A model generated the notes under the pieces. It saw nothing but the letters and a program-made list of their open reading frames with translations, did not search any database and was not told the origin of the DNA. A program made the translations under genes and the position numbers. Below, one piece after another: positions 20,771 through 32,254 of a stretch of DNA of 64,000 nucleotides; the stretch's first letter is position 1, and the number at the start of each line of letters is the position of its first letter. This DNA comes from Siphonodentalium dalli (lineage: Eukaryota > Mollusca > Scaphopoda > Gadilida > Siphonodentaliidae). The stretch lies in contig CP136069.1 in assembly GCA_032622095.1 (NCBI GenBank), positions 8,200,036 to 8,264,035 of the forward strand, given 5' to 3'.

Positions 20771-21033
20771 CAAGCCTTGAAATGGTGTGTCTGTCATTTG
20801 CAGAATGAGGTCCCCAGAGGGTGAATTTAGTGATGCTACCCCGCATAGCGGGCTAGTACACATGTATCACCAAATTCACCCTCTGGGAACCTCATTCTGC
20901 TGAGGTGTAAGCAGAATGAGGTCCCCAGAGGGTGAATTTGGTGATGCTAGCCCGCTATGTGGGGTAGCATCACTAAATTCACCCTCTGGGGGACCTCATT
21001 CTGCAAATGACAGACACCCTATTTCAAGGCTTG
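20771..21033. mobile_element. D element (subtype 2), compact, with 8-bp target duplication
   Basis: CAAGCCTTGAAATGGTGTG to CCTATTTCAAGGCTTG, flanked by GTACCCTT at 20763-20770 and 21034-21041. The two palindromes are separated by under 10 bp. An 8-bp duplication with CAAG ends suggests hAT. Confidence 0.92.
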
Positions 21034-21199
21034 GTACCCTTAGCTTAAATTACGCATATAATTACTAACTTGCATTTCTTATGTTTGTATTGAAGTACAC
21101 TGAAGTATACATGAAGTATACATGTTTCAGATGATGTACTGGTAAATGAAGTATAAATGCATGTATTGCTAGTCAGTATTGAAGTACATTAAGTTTGGG

Positions 21200-21576
21200 T
21201 TAACCCTTTACCCAACAAACCGGCCAAAACCGGCCAAATAAAGCTTCAACAGCCTAAAATATCTTCGGTCTGTCTCAATAGAACCATACACATATGGATA
21301 TCATTGGAACCGGCTGATTGACCACATTGTGATGGTTACAGTTATGCCCTGTGCCAATGCATTCTCTTATATATGTGAGTCGACCATAGGTCGCCTCGCA
21401 TATATAAGAGAATGCATTGGCCTTTTTATCATTTTTTCTTACATTCTTTAACAATTTTATAATTTTGAATGTGTTAAGCCAATGCATTCTCTTATATATG
21501 CGAGGCGACCTATGGTCGACTCGCATATATAAGAGAATGCATTGGCACAGGGCCGTTCTGTTGGGTAAAGGGTTAA
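21200..21576 (+). mobile_element. A element, complete
   Basis: TTAA at both ends, canonical TIRs, two hairpins (about 21354-21421 and 21478-21546). The spacer is shorter than in the 267 copy. Confidence 0.92.
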
Positions 21577-21786
21577 ATCTCATGCTTACCATAAATACAT
21601 ATATTAATTGGTTTTATCAATTGTCAGTTTTGAAGTACATTGAAGTAGGGTGGATACTTGCTATAAGTTAAGTCAGTACTCAAGTACACTAAAGAAGTGG
21701 ATATACTTTATATTTTTTATTTAGAAATGGATGTTGATTTGGTTGCAAAAGTGTTCCACACATATAAATGTCAGAACATGCATCCA

Positions 21787-21981
21787 TACAGTAATGCTCT
21801 AAGTAATCGACTCCTTTATAACCACAGCAGAATTATGGGTAACTTTTCAGGGTTTAGTCGGAAATATGGCTCGGGAGAGCTTTCCGATGAATGGCAACAA
21901 GCCATATTTTCGACTAAATCCTAAAAAGTTACCCATAATTCTGCTGTGGTTAAGGAGTCGATTATTTAGAGCATTACTGTA
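21787..21981. mobile_element. C foldback, complete
   Basis: TACAGTAATGCTCTAAG left and TTAGAGCATTACTGTA right. Both arms carry the same GCTCTAA variant. Confidence 0.92.
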
Positions 21982-22245
21982 CTTTTTGGAACGTAACAAA
22001 ATCAACATCCATTACTTATATTTACACTCAACCGAGTCAACTGGCAGATTAGAAGAGCATTAAGCGCACATTTCCAATGTTATTCTCATGACTTGATGGA
22101 AGTTACGTCTACACAAAAATGGATGCAAGTTGGGGTCGGCGCTCGACATCATGTGGCGTAATTTCGACCAACCAACGTCCTGCATTCATGTTCCACAACG
22201 CAAATGCATGTGTGAGTTGAAATATTTACATTGGGATAATGTGCA

Positions 22246-22467
22246 TACAGTTTATATACCCTAAATAATCAAATCCTTAACCACAGCAGAATTATGGGTA
22301 ATTATTCAGGATTTAGTCGGAAATATGGCTTGTTGCCATTCATCGGAAAGCTCACACTGAGAGCTTTCTGATAAATGACAACAAGCCATATTTCCGACTA
22401 AATCCTGAAAAATTACCCATAATTCTGCTGAGGTTAAGGGATCAATTATTTAGGGCATTATACTGTA
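22246..22467. mobile_element. C foldback, diverged
   Basis: Left end damaged (TACAGTTTATATACCCTAAA). The arms and the right end (GGGCATTATACTGTA) are recognisable. Confidence 0.85.
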
Positions 22468-22481
22468 GGACCTATAACCTT

Positions 22482-23712
22482 TATATTGCTACATGTAGGC
22501 ATGTATGTCTATGTTAAATCCCAGGGCCAGTTAATGCTTGCCCCATATATTGCTACATGTAGGCATTGCATATTGTCCATGTTAAATCACAGGGCCGGCT
22601 ATTGATTGCACCATATATTGCTACATGTAGGCATTGCATATTGTCCATGTTAAATCACAGGGCCGGCTATTGATTGCACGATATATTGCTACATGTAGGC
22701 ATTGCATATTGTCCATGTTAAATCACAGGGCCGGTTATTGATTGCACCATATATTGCTTCATGTAGGCATTGCATATTGTCCATGTTAAATCACAGGGCC
22801 GGCTAATGCTTGCACCATATATTGCTTCATGTAGGCATTGCATATTGTCCATGTTAAATCACAGGGCCGGTTAATGGTTGCACCATATATTGCTACATGT
22901 AGGCATTGCATATTGTCTATGTTAAATCCCAGGGCCAGTTAATGGTTGCACCATATATTGCTACATGTAGGCATTGCATATTGTCTATGTTAAATCCCAG
23001 GGCCGGTTAATGCTTGCACCATATATTGCTACATGTAGGCATTGCATATTGTCCATGTTAAATCACAGGGCCGGTTAATGGTTGCACCATATATTGCTAC
23101 ATGTAGGCATTGCATATTGTCTATGTTAAATCCCAGGGCCGGTTAATGCTTGCACCATATATTGCTACATGTAGGCATTGCATATTGTCCATGTTAAATC
23201 CCAGGGCCGGCTAATGCTTGCACCATATATTGCTACATGTAGGCATTGCATATTGTCCATGTTAAATCCCAGGGCCGGTTAACCCTTTACCCAACAAACC
23301 GGCCAAAACCGGCCAAATAAAGCTTCAACAGCCTAAAATATCTTCGGTCTGTCTCAATAGAACCATACAAATATGGATATCATTGGAACCGGCTCCTTGA
23401 CCACATTGTGATAGTTACAGTTATGCCCTGTGCCAATGCATTCTCTTATATATGCGAGTCGACCATAGGTCGCCTCGCATATATAAGAGAATGCATTGGC
23501 CTAAAAAAAAACGTTTTTTAACACTTTTTACCATTTTTTCTTATATTCTTTAACAATTTTATAATTTTTAATGTATTAAGCCAATGCATTCTCTTATATA
23601 TGCGAGGCGACCTATGGTCGACTCGCATATATAAGAGAATGCATTGGCACAGGGCCCTTCTGTTGGGTAAAGGGTTAATGCTTGCACCATATATTGCTAC
23701 ATGTAGGCCTTA
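22482..23712 (+). repeat. Satellite with a 68-bp unit, about 12 copies, split by an A element
   Basis: Unit begins CCATATATTGCTACATGTAG, continues GCATTGCATATTGTC(C/T)ATG and ends with AGGGCCGG(T/C)TA(A/T)TG. The A element at 23279-23678 sits in a TTAA of one unit, and the array continues beyond it to about 23712. Confidence 0.95.
23279..23678 (+). mobile_element. A element inserted in the 68-bp satellite
   Basis: The unit motif GGCCGGTTAATGCTTGCACC is cut exactly at TTAA, which is present on both sides (23279-23282, 23675-23678). Neighbouring units provide the uninterrupted target. This fixes the element ends. Confidence 0.97.
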
Positions 23713-23983
23713 TCAGTTGAATCAGTACATGTGCTCTCCCAATCAGCGTACCCTATACTGGTTACTGGTGTCTCCCAGCCTATGTACACCAGGTTGTCAT
23801 TAGACTAACAATAATGCTGTGGTGGTTTAATACCAAGCCACTGGCTTTCAATCGACCCATTTCACAGTGTGGGCATACACAGACCACCAGTATGCTTACA
23901 GTATAACTAGGGTACTGCACCTCTGTACTCATGTTAAAAGAAAAGAGCTGGAAAATGGCTCGTTTTGACTTCTTTAGTATATA
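23713..23983. other. Interval without recognised features
   Basis: No repeat family recognised; unassigned single-copy-looking sequence. Confidence 0.5.
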
Positions 23984-24081
23984 TTGGATATAATGAGTGA
24001 TTGGACTCCGGACCCTGACTGGGAAGCTGAACTGTTTGGTTCTAATGAATGTGTGGATTTAAAAGCTTTGAATGAATGCAG
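23984..24081 (+). other. Possible first coding exon, unidentified
   Basis: ATG then a short acidic, Trp-rich peptide (MDIMSDWTPDPDWEAELFG...) ending at a good splice donor (GCAG/GTATGT at about 24081). No partner exon found downstream, where ~173 bp repeats begin. It could equally be chance. Confidence 0.2.
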
Positions 24082-24167
24082 GTATGTGCTTGTTAACCTG
24101 TTGTCACATGCCGCTGACTGGTCATTTAATTTCATTGACCTCTTACGTAGGTTTACAATAGGTATGT

Positions 24168-25440
24168 ACACTCCATACCTGACAAGCCTGCCATCACATA
24201 CAATATCACAATGTCGTTGTCAAAATTATTTAACACTTCATTTTATATATATTTTACATTTTACATAAAATGATCCAAATATTTTACCGTGGCTGGTAGC
24301 ATGCCTGCTCATTTTCATGACGCCCACTCGCTTCATAGACACTTGTCATCATTGGTCGAAAGCTTGCAAATCATGGTGTTATATTGTTATTATATTAAAA
24401 CAATAATTAAAGGTGCATACCGGTATAAAGATGTCACAGTTGGGTATATGTGAAATTAATAAAAAATATGAAAAATCATCAAAATTGAGAAAAAGGTCTA
24501 TAAACTTTACTGTTACAGTGCGGGTCATTTTATCAGCAAACAGTTGGTCAAAGTACACACTCCATACCTGACAAGCTACTCATGTACTATATCACATGTC
24601 ATTGTCAAAATTATTTAACTCTTCATATTATATATATTTTACATTTAAAATGATCCAAATATTTATGGTATGCCTCGCTTCATAGACGCTTGTCATCAGT
24701 TAGTTGAAAGCTCGCAAATCATTGTGTTATTGTTATTATATTAAAACAATAATCAAAGGTGCATACCGGTATAAAGATCTTCACAGTTGTCTATATGTGA
24801 AATTAATAAAAAATATGTAAAAATCATCAAAACTGAGAAAAAGGTCTGTAGACATTACTGTTACAGTGCAGGTCATTTTTATCAGCAAATAGTTTCATTG
24901 TGTTGTATTATTATATTAAAACAATAATTAAAGGTGCATACTGGTATAAAGACATTCAAGGTGGGTATATGTGGAAAAAATAATAAATATATAAAATCAT
25001 TAAAACTGAGAAAAAGGTCTGTAGACATTACTGTTACAGTGCAGGTCATTTTATCAGCAAATAGTTTCATTGTGTTATTGTTATTATATTAAAACAATAA
25101 TTAAAGGTGCATACTGGTATAAAGACCTTCACAGTGGGTATATGTGGAAATAATAATACAAATGTAAAATCATTAAAACCAAGAAAAAGATCTGTAGACA
25201 TTACTGTTACAGTGCAGGTCATTTTATCAGCAAACAGTTGGTCCACGCACTCCATATCTGACATGCCCTCACTCTACTGTATCACAAATTGATTGTCAAA
25301 AATTATTTACATATTATATATATAAAAGTGTTTGATGAAAATATTTTTGCGGCTCGCATTCCTTGCTCATTTCATGACACCCAATAATTTTATAGGCCAG
25401 TGCTTGTCGTCTGTTAAAAGATTGCAAAGCATTGTGTTGT
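24168..25440 (+). repeat. Higher-order repeat: ~173-bp units alternating with ~215-bp units
   Basis: The segment 'attattatattaaaacaataattaaaggtgcatac' starts near 24384, 24730, 24903 and 25078. A second segment beginning ACTCCATA(C/T)CTGACA recurs at about 24168, 24559 and 25247. No coding potential. Confidence 0.85.
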
Positions 25441-25695
25441 ATTATTATATTAATAGAGCATTTACAGATGTATTCAGGGTTCCAGACCTCCAGTTACAAC
25501 AACAACAAACAAAATCTAGTTCACCATTGTCTTTGCTCTTTGCTTTGTTTCACTGAGAGAAATGTTGAAAACCAAATATGTCATAAACTAGACATATAAA
25601 TCTCATATACTTCTCCGTCCAAATGTTTTATTTTTATTCACTAAATAATGAGTAAAATAGGTTTCGTAAAATTATCCTGGAATACTAAATACATC

Positions 25696-26035
25696 TTAAC
25701 CCTTTACCCAACAGAACGGCCCTGTGCCAATGCATTCTCTTATATATGCGAGTCGACCATGGGTCGCCTCGCATATATAAGAGAATGCATTGGCTTAACA
25801 CATATTAAAAATGATAAAATTGTCATCTTATATATGCGAGGCGACCTATGGTCGACTTGCATATATAAGAGAATGCATTGGCACAGGGCATAACTGTAAC
25901 CATCACAATGTGGTCAATGAACCGGTTCCAATGATATCCATATTTGTATGGTGTTATTGAGACAGACCGAAGATATTTTGGGCTGTTGAAGCTTTATTTG
26001 GGCGTTTTTGGCCGTTTTGTTGGGTAAAGGGTTAA
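25696..26035 (-). mobile_element. A element with a truncated second hairpin
   Basis: TTAA ends intact, hairpin 1 intact. At 25826 the spacer joins directly to CTTATATATGCGAGG, so the first ~15 bp of hairpin 2 are lost. Confidence 0.9.
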
Positions 26036-26227
26036 ATTAACCCTCTCTATACTAAATGGATTCTCCCATTGAGATAAAAAAATATTTGTAATAGTCCGAT
26101 AACCAGATGACAGACAGACGAAAAGCTGATACAAGTGCACAATTATTCATTGGTAGGAAATGTTCAGATAATAAGTTCAATAAACGATCTGTTGTTTTTT
26201 TAACATTTTGTTATGGAACTACCAAAC

Positions 26228-26335
26228 TGAGAGCTTTCCGATGAATGGCAACAAGCCATATTTCCGACTAAATCCTGAAAAATTACCCATAATTCCGCTG
26301 TAGTTAAGGAGTCGATTATTTATGGCATTACTGTA
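26228..26335. mobile_element. C foldback, right arm only
   Basis: GAGAGCTTTCCGATGAATGG through GGCATTACTGTA. Confidence 0.82.
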
Positions 26336-26469
26336 CAACTTTTAAGCCCTGTGCTAACCATTCATTGCAATTTGACATTCATTTGTGAAGAATGATCAGC
26401 ACAAAATCTTGAATTTTATTTCAATTGAGTATTTGTCACTAAAAACAAACATTCTGAGAGCGGCTAACT

Positions 26470-26710
26470 ATAGTTTTCGATTCACCGACATTGGCCGCTT
26501 CAGCTTGCATCAAATCTGAATGTAGCACGGTAAAATTTCATCGGTGCAGAACGGAGTAGCAAAATGAGCACACCTGCTCGTTGTTGTCTATAGATACCGT
26601 TCATCGGCCACTTCAGCGTCCATCAAATCTGAATGTAGCACTAGCACAGTAAAATTTCATAGGCACAAAAAGGAGCAGCGAAACGAGCCAACCCGCCCCA
26701 CAGGAAATTG
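26470..26710 (+). repeat. Two-copy tandem repeat of about 110 bp
   Basis: 'ggccgcttcagc.t.catcaaatctgaatgtagcac' then 'gtaaaatttcat.gg.gca' occurs at 26491 and again at 26606. Confidence 0.75.
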
Positions 26711-27684
26711 TTACGGAGCAGTGTTCCGAGTAACGCAATGAACAAACCCAACGAATTGTGCACGGTGACAACGGCAAAATGATAGTCTTGATTCGTGTCA
26801 TTAAAATGACTAAATGATACTTTTTATACAGTTTGTGAACTCGCCGGCAAACCAGCTCGTTCATAAACTGTTTTCATGCTCGAATCCCAGAATGTACAAC
26901 AAAACAGGCTACGTTTATCTCCTAAATTGCATATCGGTCTCTCCATAACATTTAAAAAAACTTTTTTACTTTAACGGTCAGTAGTTGGAGAATTGGAAAA
27001 CTTGGAGGCTTTTAGTAATTATTATTTCGATATTTAAATTAAAGACATATTATGCACTTGTTCGGGTGTGTGAAACTGATAAGTTAGTATTCATGTGCAA
27101 TGACAACTGGAGGAATGTAGCATTCTACTAACATCACTGAAAATCTTAAGCAAATCGATGGTACCTCTCCATAGAAAACATTGTCTAAACTACGCTAAAT
27201 TGTAAATATTTACTACTCCAATCGGGACGCTTCTATCGGTGATAAACTAACGAACACGATTTCGAGAGTCACTGCATTTAATTAATATATAAGAATGATG
27301 GTGTGTGTTGTCAATTTAGATATAATATTTGTTAATATAACTACTTTGAACAAGATTATTCTACATTTCTATTTGTTCACCCTACTGGAGTGTTTCACAT
27401 CACTTTAAATTATGTGTAGTTTTGTAGCCAAATGATGATTGATAAATTTACAGATCACCGACTCTGTTTATAACAATATAATTATACTTCAAACATCATT
27501 CTAGATGAGCAAAGTCAATCACCTCAAATATATATCTTAGTTAAGTCAATGTTTATCCTAAAGTTAATTTTAACATCAACATAAAGTGTGATGACTTTAG
27601 GTCCTGAGTTTAGTTCAGGTGTAACTAAATTAAAAGTATTCCAAGCCTGAGTTTAGTTCAGGTGTAACTAAATTAATTGGTCCC
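26711..27684. other. Interval without a gene
   Basis: Only a two-copy direct repeat at 27606-27676 ('gagtttagttcaggtgtaactaaatta') stands out. Confidence 0.6.
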
Positions 27685-28017
27685 TTAACCCTTTACCCAA
27701 CAAACCGGCCAAAACCGGCCAAATAAAGCTTCAACAGCCTAAAATATCTTCGGTCTGTCTCAATAGAACCATACAAATGTGGATATCATTGGAACCGGCT
27801 CCTTGACCACATTGTGATAGTTACAGTTATGCCCTGTGCCAATGCATTCTCTTATATATGCGAGTCGACCATAGGTCGCCTCGCATATATAAGAGAATGC
27901 ATTGGCCTAAAAAAATCCTTATTGCGCTTAAGCTCAATTATTTATTAAATGTCAATTTGGCTTCCCATATAATTCTGCTGTGGTGAAGGAGTCGATTATT
28001 TAGGGCATTACTGTACA
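27685..28017 (+). mobile_element. A element left half, then C right-end scrap
   Basis: TTAA, TIR, subterminal segment and hairpin 1 (27836-27906). The element ends shortly after the A-run. ATAATTCTGCTGTGGTG to GGGCATTACTGTA (27969-28017) is a C terminus. Confidence 0.85.
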
Positions 28018-28657
28018 TACTGCCATGATCTCAGTTACCTCTTTATATTTACTTTCTGTCTGTTATTCAATTTGTTTATGATAATGAGCAGCAAAGTAAC
28101 TGAAGTATATATGTACTTTTACATAGGTACTTATCCAACTTCAGCGATCACAGTATCTACCAATTGTATCTTTATACTGCTAATTATCAGCTGCAAATGA
28201 AGCTTGGCAGGAGGGATTAGAAATGAGTTCTGTCTCCAGGTTTCATTTACTTACCTTTGGTTACTTGTGCTTTTAGTGGACGCTAGCTCCTGTGGTTGCC
28301 ACTGTATCCACCTCATTTATACATGTACATGACACGTCAACTAGAGAATCCTCAGCTAGAGACTTGTTGCATGTTTGAGAGATTGTCAGATTAGTTTTCA
28401 ATTCAGCCTTAAAGTTGTACTTCACCTCTTGCTTGTCCCAATGGTGATCCAGGTTGTTCTTAAATTGATTAATTTTTTCTGAATATACAACATTTTTCTT
28501 GTAGGTTGTTCCATGTTTCCACTACTCTCTGACTGAATGAATATTTTCTTGTGTTGTAGTTTGATCCCTCTAGATATAGTTTATAATTGTGTCCTCTAGT
28601 TCTTTTGTCAGTATTTCTTGTGTTGTGAGTATGTCTGCAACTTCTTGGTCATATGTG

Positions 28658-29027
28658 TTAACCCTTTACCCAACAGAACGGCCCTGTGCCAATGCATTCT
28701 CTTATATATGCGAGTCGACACATATTAAAAATGATAAAATTGTCAAAGAATGTAGAAAAATATTATAAAAATTGTTAAAAAATGTAAGAAAAAATTATAA
28801 AATTGTTAAAGAATGTAAGAAAAAATGGTAAAAAGTGTTAGGCCAATGCATTCTCTTATATATGAGAGGCGACCTATGGGCATAACTGTAACCATCACAA
28901 TGTGGTCAATGAACCGGTTCCAATGATATCCATATTTGTATGGTGTTATTGAGACAGACCGAAGATATTTTAGGCTGTTGAAGCTTTATTTGGGCGATTT
29001 TGGGCGTTTTATTGGGTAAATGGTTAA
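28658..29027 (-). mobile_element. A element, both hairpins reduced to one arm
   Basis: TTAA ends; left TIR intact, right TIR ATTGGGTAAATGG. Hairpin 1 stops after GCGAGTCGAC. Hairpin 2 keeps only its first arm and apex. It sits in the LINE relic. Confidence 0.88.
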
Positions 29028-29036
29028 TTAAGAGAT

Positions 29037-29148
29037 TTATCCCACAGGGAGCCTCACACAGATGGAAGCATGCACTGCATAGTGTCGTCTGCTCCAGTCT
29101 ATGTGGGGCTCTATAAAGGGTTAATTACGGTAAAGGGTAAAGGGTTAA
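29037..29148. mobile_element. G element beside an A terminus scrap
   Basis: CCCACAGGGAGCCTCACAC to GTGGGGCTCTATAAAGGG plus TTAA (29037-29124). Then GGGTAAAGGGTTAA at 29135-29148, an extra A right end. This indicates successive TTAA insertions at one place. Confidence 0.7.
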
Positions 29149-29464
29149 AGCTTTTGTAACACTCTATCATGTCACCTCAATGTCTTCTGTATTGGAGTGT
29201 TGGAATTTTAAGTCGCTCCAGTCTTTTGTCATATTCTAGATCTTTTAGCCTTGGTACTAAACCTTTAACATAAACTAGCTGGTGAAATCGGCAGGGATAA
29301 TACTGGTTTACGTCAAAGCATGGTTGCCTTACTATTCTATAGGGGACTTTTAGCGCAAATTACCATCATCTAAAGTCACCAATGAAGGTAATAAAAAGTC
29401 ACAATCATGAAAGTTTATTTGATAGAAAGAATATTTGTGACCCGCCATATCAAATCCAGTCGGA

Positions 29465-29855
29465 AGTCGGGATTTTTTTACCCTGTGCCAATGCATTCTC
29501 TTATATATGCGAGTCGACCATAGGTCGCCTCGCATATATAAGAGAATGCATTGGCCTAACAATTTTTTATCATGTTTTTTAAATAAATGTTTCTTACAAT
29601 TTTTAGGACATAAAATAAAAAAACATCCATTACCCTGCAGGGAGCCCCACACATATATAGAAGCACCTAGAAGAGTGTCGTCTGCTCATGTTTGTCTGGG
29701 GCTCTGTATGGGTGAAATTATAATATTGTTAAAGAATACAAGAACAAATTATTAAAATTGTTAGGCCAATGCATTCTCTTATATATGCGAGGCGACCTAT
29801 GGTCGACTCGCATATATAAGAGAATGCATTGGCACAGGGTAAAAAAATCCCGACT
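29465..29855. mobile_element. P element: hairpin-G-hairpin under a different terminus
   Basis: AGTCGGGATTTTTTTACCC on the left and its complement GGGTAAAAAAATCCCGACT on the right enclose two standard hairpin modules and a G module (29633-29717). The ends share no sequence with A, B or H beyond the CCC next to the hairpin. Target duplication not clear. Confidence 0.75.
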
Positions 29856-29911
29856 ACACGAGTAGTAATCAAATGTGAAAAATCTATTTTATTTCAATGT
29901 CTACATAATTC

Positions 29912-30415
29912 AAAAGATTACGAATTCATATGGCCTCGCGACTTTACGAATTCATATGACCTCGCGACTTTACGAATTCATATGACCTCGCGACTTTACG
30001 AATTCATATGACCTCGCGACTTTACGAATTCATATGGCCTCGCGACTTTACGAATTCATATGACCTCGCGACTGTACGAATTCATATAACCTCGCGACTG
30101 TACGAATTCATATGACCTCGCGACTGTACGAATTCATATGACCTCGCGACTTTACGAATTCATATGACCTCGCGACTTTACGAATTCATATGACCTCGCG
30201 ACTTTACGAATTCATATGACCTCGTGACTTTACGAATTCATATGACCTCGCGACTTTACGAATTCATATGACCTCGCGACTTTACGAATTCATATGACCT
30301 CGCGACTTTACGAATTTTTATGACCTCGCCACTTTACGATTTCATATGACCGCGCGACTTTACGAATTCATATGACCTCGCGACTTTACGAATTCATATG
30401 ACCTCGCGACTTTCT
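29912..30415 (+). repeat. Satellite with a 26-bp unit, about 19 copies
   Basis: Unit tttacgaattcatatgacctcgcgac in two pieces: TTTACGAATTCATATG and ACCTCGCGAC. Nearly every unit keeps GAATTC and CATATG. A few G variants (ATGGCC) and three 'ctgtacg' units cluster in the left half. Confidence 0.97.
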
Positions 30416-30481
30416 AACAGTTCTAACTTTCTCTGAGTGTAAATAAACACAGATCAAACGTGAGTTATATTTATTCCTAGT

Positions 30482-30986
30482 TTGATTGATTGATTGATTT
30501 ATTGCACAAGTCACATAACAGTGAAACAAGCAAAACGTATATACACTATGTACACAACTTTGGATATCACATTCATCATTGTTCATTTCATATACACATC
30601 ATGCATGTTTATATATATACAGCAGTAATTAAATTAGATTACACAATAATAGGCGATAAACTTAACAAGTATGATAATTACATGTGTTCACCCATAACAA
30701 TAAATGATTTCGCTCATATAGAATATGACACCTTAAAGGCACACCTTAGGAATATGCATAGTCTTTTTTATGAGGCTTATGTTTTGAAGAGATAGGAGAC
30801 CATAGAATTTCTCTCTCTAGGGTTCTTCCAAAAGTATTCAGGGATATATTTTTTTCTGATTTCATCCAAATGACTGCATATAATAACTAAATGGTATTTG
30901 TCTCCTAAATATTCTCCACATATGGTGCATAGCCTATCGTCATTATCATTTGGAGATTTCTTTATGATTAGCAGTTTTGAGCTTCA
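30482..30986 (-). pseudogene. LINE 3' end with ORF2 C-terminal fragment and (TCAA)n tail
   Basis: Minus-strand translation of 30777-30986 gives LLIIKKSPNDNDDRLCTICG then YHLVIICSHLDEIRKKYIPE then YFWKNP. This is the zinc-knuckle-like Cys-x2-Cys...H...C tail common at the C-terminus of non-LTR ORF2 proteins. Stop at 30777. Downstream is 3' UTR ending in AATCAATCAATCAATC at 30482-30498, a typical short-repeat LINE tail. Strongly 5'-truncated. A ~80 bp match to its upstream flank lies inside Q (about 34510-34590). Confidence 0.75.
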
Positions 30987-31113
30987 GGAGTAATACACAG
31001 CATATTCTGAGCGAAATTTAACATATATGTTTATAATACATCATTATGACCATAACATATTTCTCTTTTCAATATATATAGCATTTTGGATTTATTTGTA
31101 TGATAAAATCAAT

Positions 31114-31533
31114 TTAACCCTTTCAGTGCCAGGGGCCGATCTCATCGGCCCTAATTACGCTCGGTAAAATCGGCCCTTTTTTGGGTACCGGTATGCTTAA
31201 GCATGCTATAGCGAATTTAAAAACAAACTGGATAAAACCTTAGGGGCATGTGATAACTCAAAACTGTCACCAAGTATTTGTAGTAATAATTTTGATGCCC
31301 ATGAAAAACGTAAGATTCCCTGGCACTAAACCAACAAAATAAATCTGTTAAAGAATACAAGAAAAAATTATCAAAATTGTAAAAAATAATAACATATGAT
31401 GAAAAATTGTTAGGCCAATGCATTATCTTATATATGCGAGGCGACCTATGGTCGACTCGCATATATAAGAGAATGCATTGGCACAGGGTATATGGGTTGA
31501 TACAAAAATCGGACCTGGCACTGAAAGGGTTAA
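31114..31533. mobile_element. B element, long single-hairpin form
   Basis: TTAA ends; CCCTTTCAGTGCCAGG and CCTGGCACTGAAAGGG. The left subterminal has a small hairpin GGGCCGAT-CTC-ATCGGCCC. The interior is longer than in other B copies (31170-31330 is unique). One hairpin module at about 31412-31481. Confidence 0.9.
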
Positions 31534-31787
31534 TAAAATTGATGAAAAAAGCTCTTATTTTTTGGTGTGTTGAGCTGATAAGTGTATCTCCACAAATAAA
31601 TGAATGGGAATCCATGGCTGATAAGTATAATACACGGCCTAATATCTCCACAAATAAATGAATGGGAATCTATGGGTGTTTCTTTGTCTGTTGTCTGTTT
31701 CTATTATCTGAACATTCCAAAAAAAAAAAAAAGACCATTACAATTTATTCTTTAAAAACTTAATGAAAGAATTTATTCTGGAACAAA

Positions 31788-32207
31788 TTTTAGTGTGTGT
31801 CATTTGCAGAATGAGGTCCCCAGAGTGTGAATTTAGTGACACTATCCCTCATAGCGGGCTAGCTCCACCAAATTCACCCTCTGGGGACCTCATTCTGCTT
31901 AGGCCTCATCTGTTATGGGAGACCTAGACTCAGATTGAAGTTCCCAAATGGTGAATATTGTGATGTACACCCAGTGGGAACATCGATTATGCAATGTGTC
32001 GTCTGCCAATTTGGGGACACAGAGAAACTAAACTAAAAAAGAAATAGAATCTTTGTGAAGAAGTTTCAATAGAAATTTTATAATAAATAAACTTTCCTGA
32101 GAAGATGAGGTCTAAGCAGAATGAAGTCCTCAAGAGGGATAGCGTCACTAAATTCACCCTCTGGGGACCTCATTCTGCAAATGACAGGCACACTATACTC
32201 AGCCTTG
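31788..32207 (+). mobile_element. D element (subtype 1), left end eroded
   Basis: TTTTAGTGTGTGTCATTTGC start, palindrome 1 with apex CCCTC/GCGGG, the standard interior, a half-deleted palindrome 2 (32120-32180) and right end ACTCAGCCTTG. Confidence 0.82.
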
Positions 32208-32254
32208 TTCCGGAATGAATAAACTGCTGTATTACAAATCTAAAAAAGTTGCAC

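Larger units (their letters stand above)
28273..29280 (-). pseudogene. LINE reverse-transcriptase ORF, C-terminal relic, interrupted
   Basis: On the minus strand 29149-29280 translates as GLVPRLKDLEYDKRLERLK then LQYRRH, stop, GDMIECYKSF. The reading resumes at 28657 as TYDQEVADI then TRGHNYKLYLEG then FSQRVVETWNNLQEK, and after a frameshift FKNNLDHHWDKQEVKYNF, ending at a stop at 28273. The pattern VP.LKDL.Y..RL..L..PTL.YRR..GDMIE...TRGH..KL...FS.RVV..WN.LP is the well-known C-terminal part of non-LTR retrotransposon polymerase proteins. It is split by A and G elements (28658-29148) and carries a stop and a frameshift. Confidence 0.85.

Noticed and set aside
29912..30415. CRISPR-like array
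   Set aside because: The units are contiguous with no variable spacers; it is a satellite.
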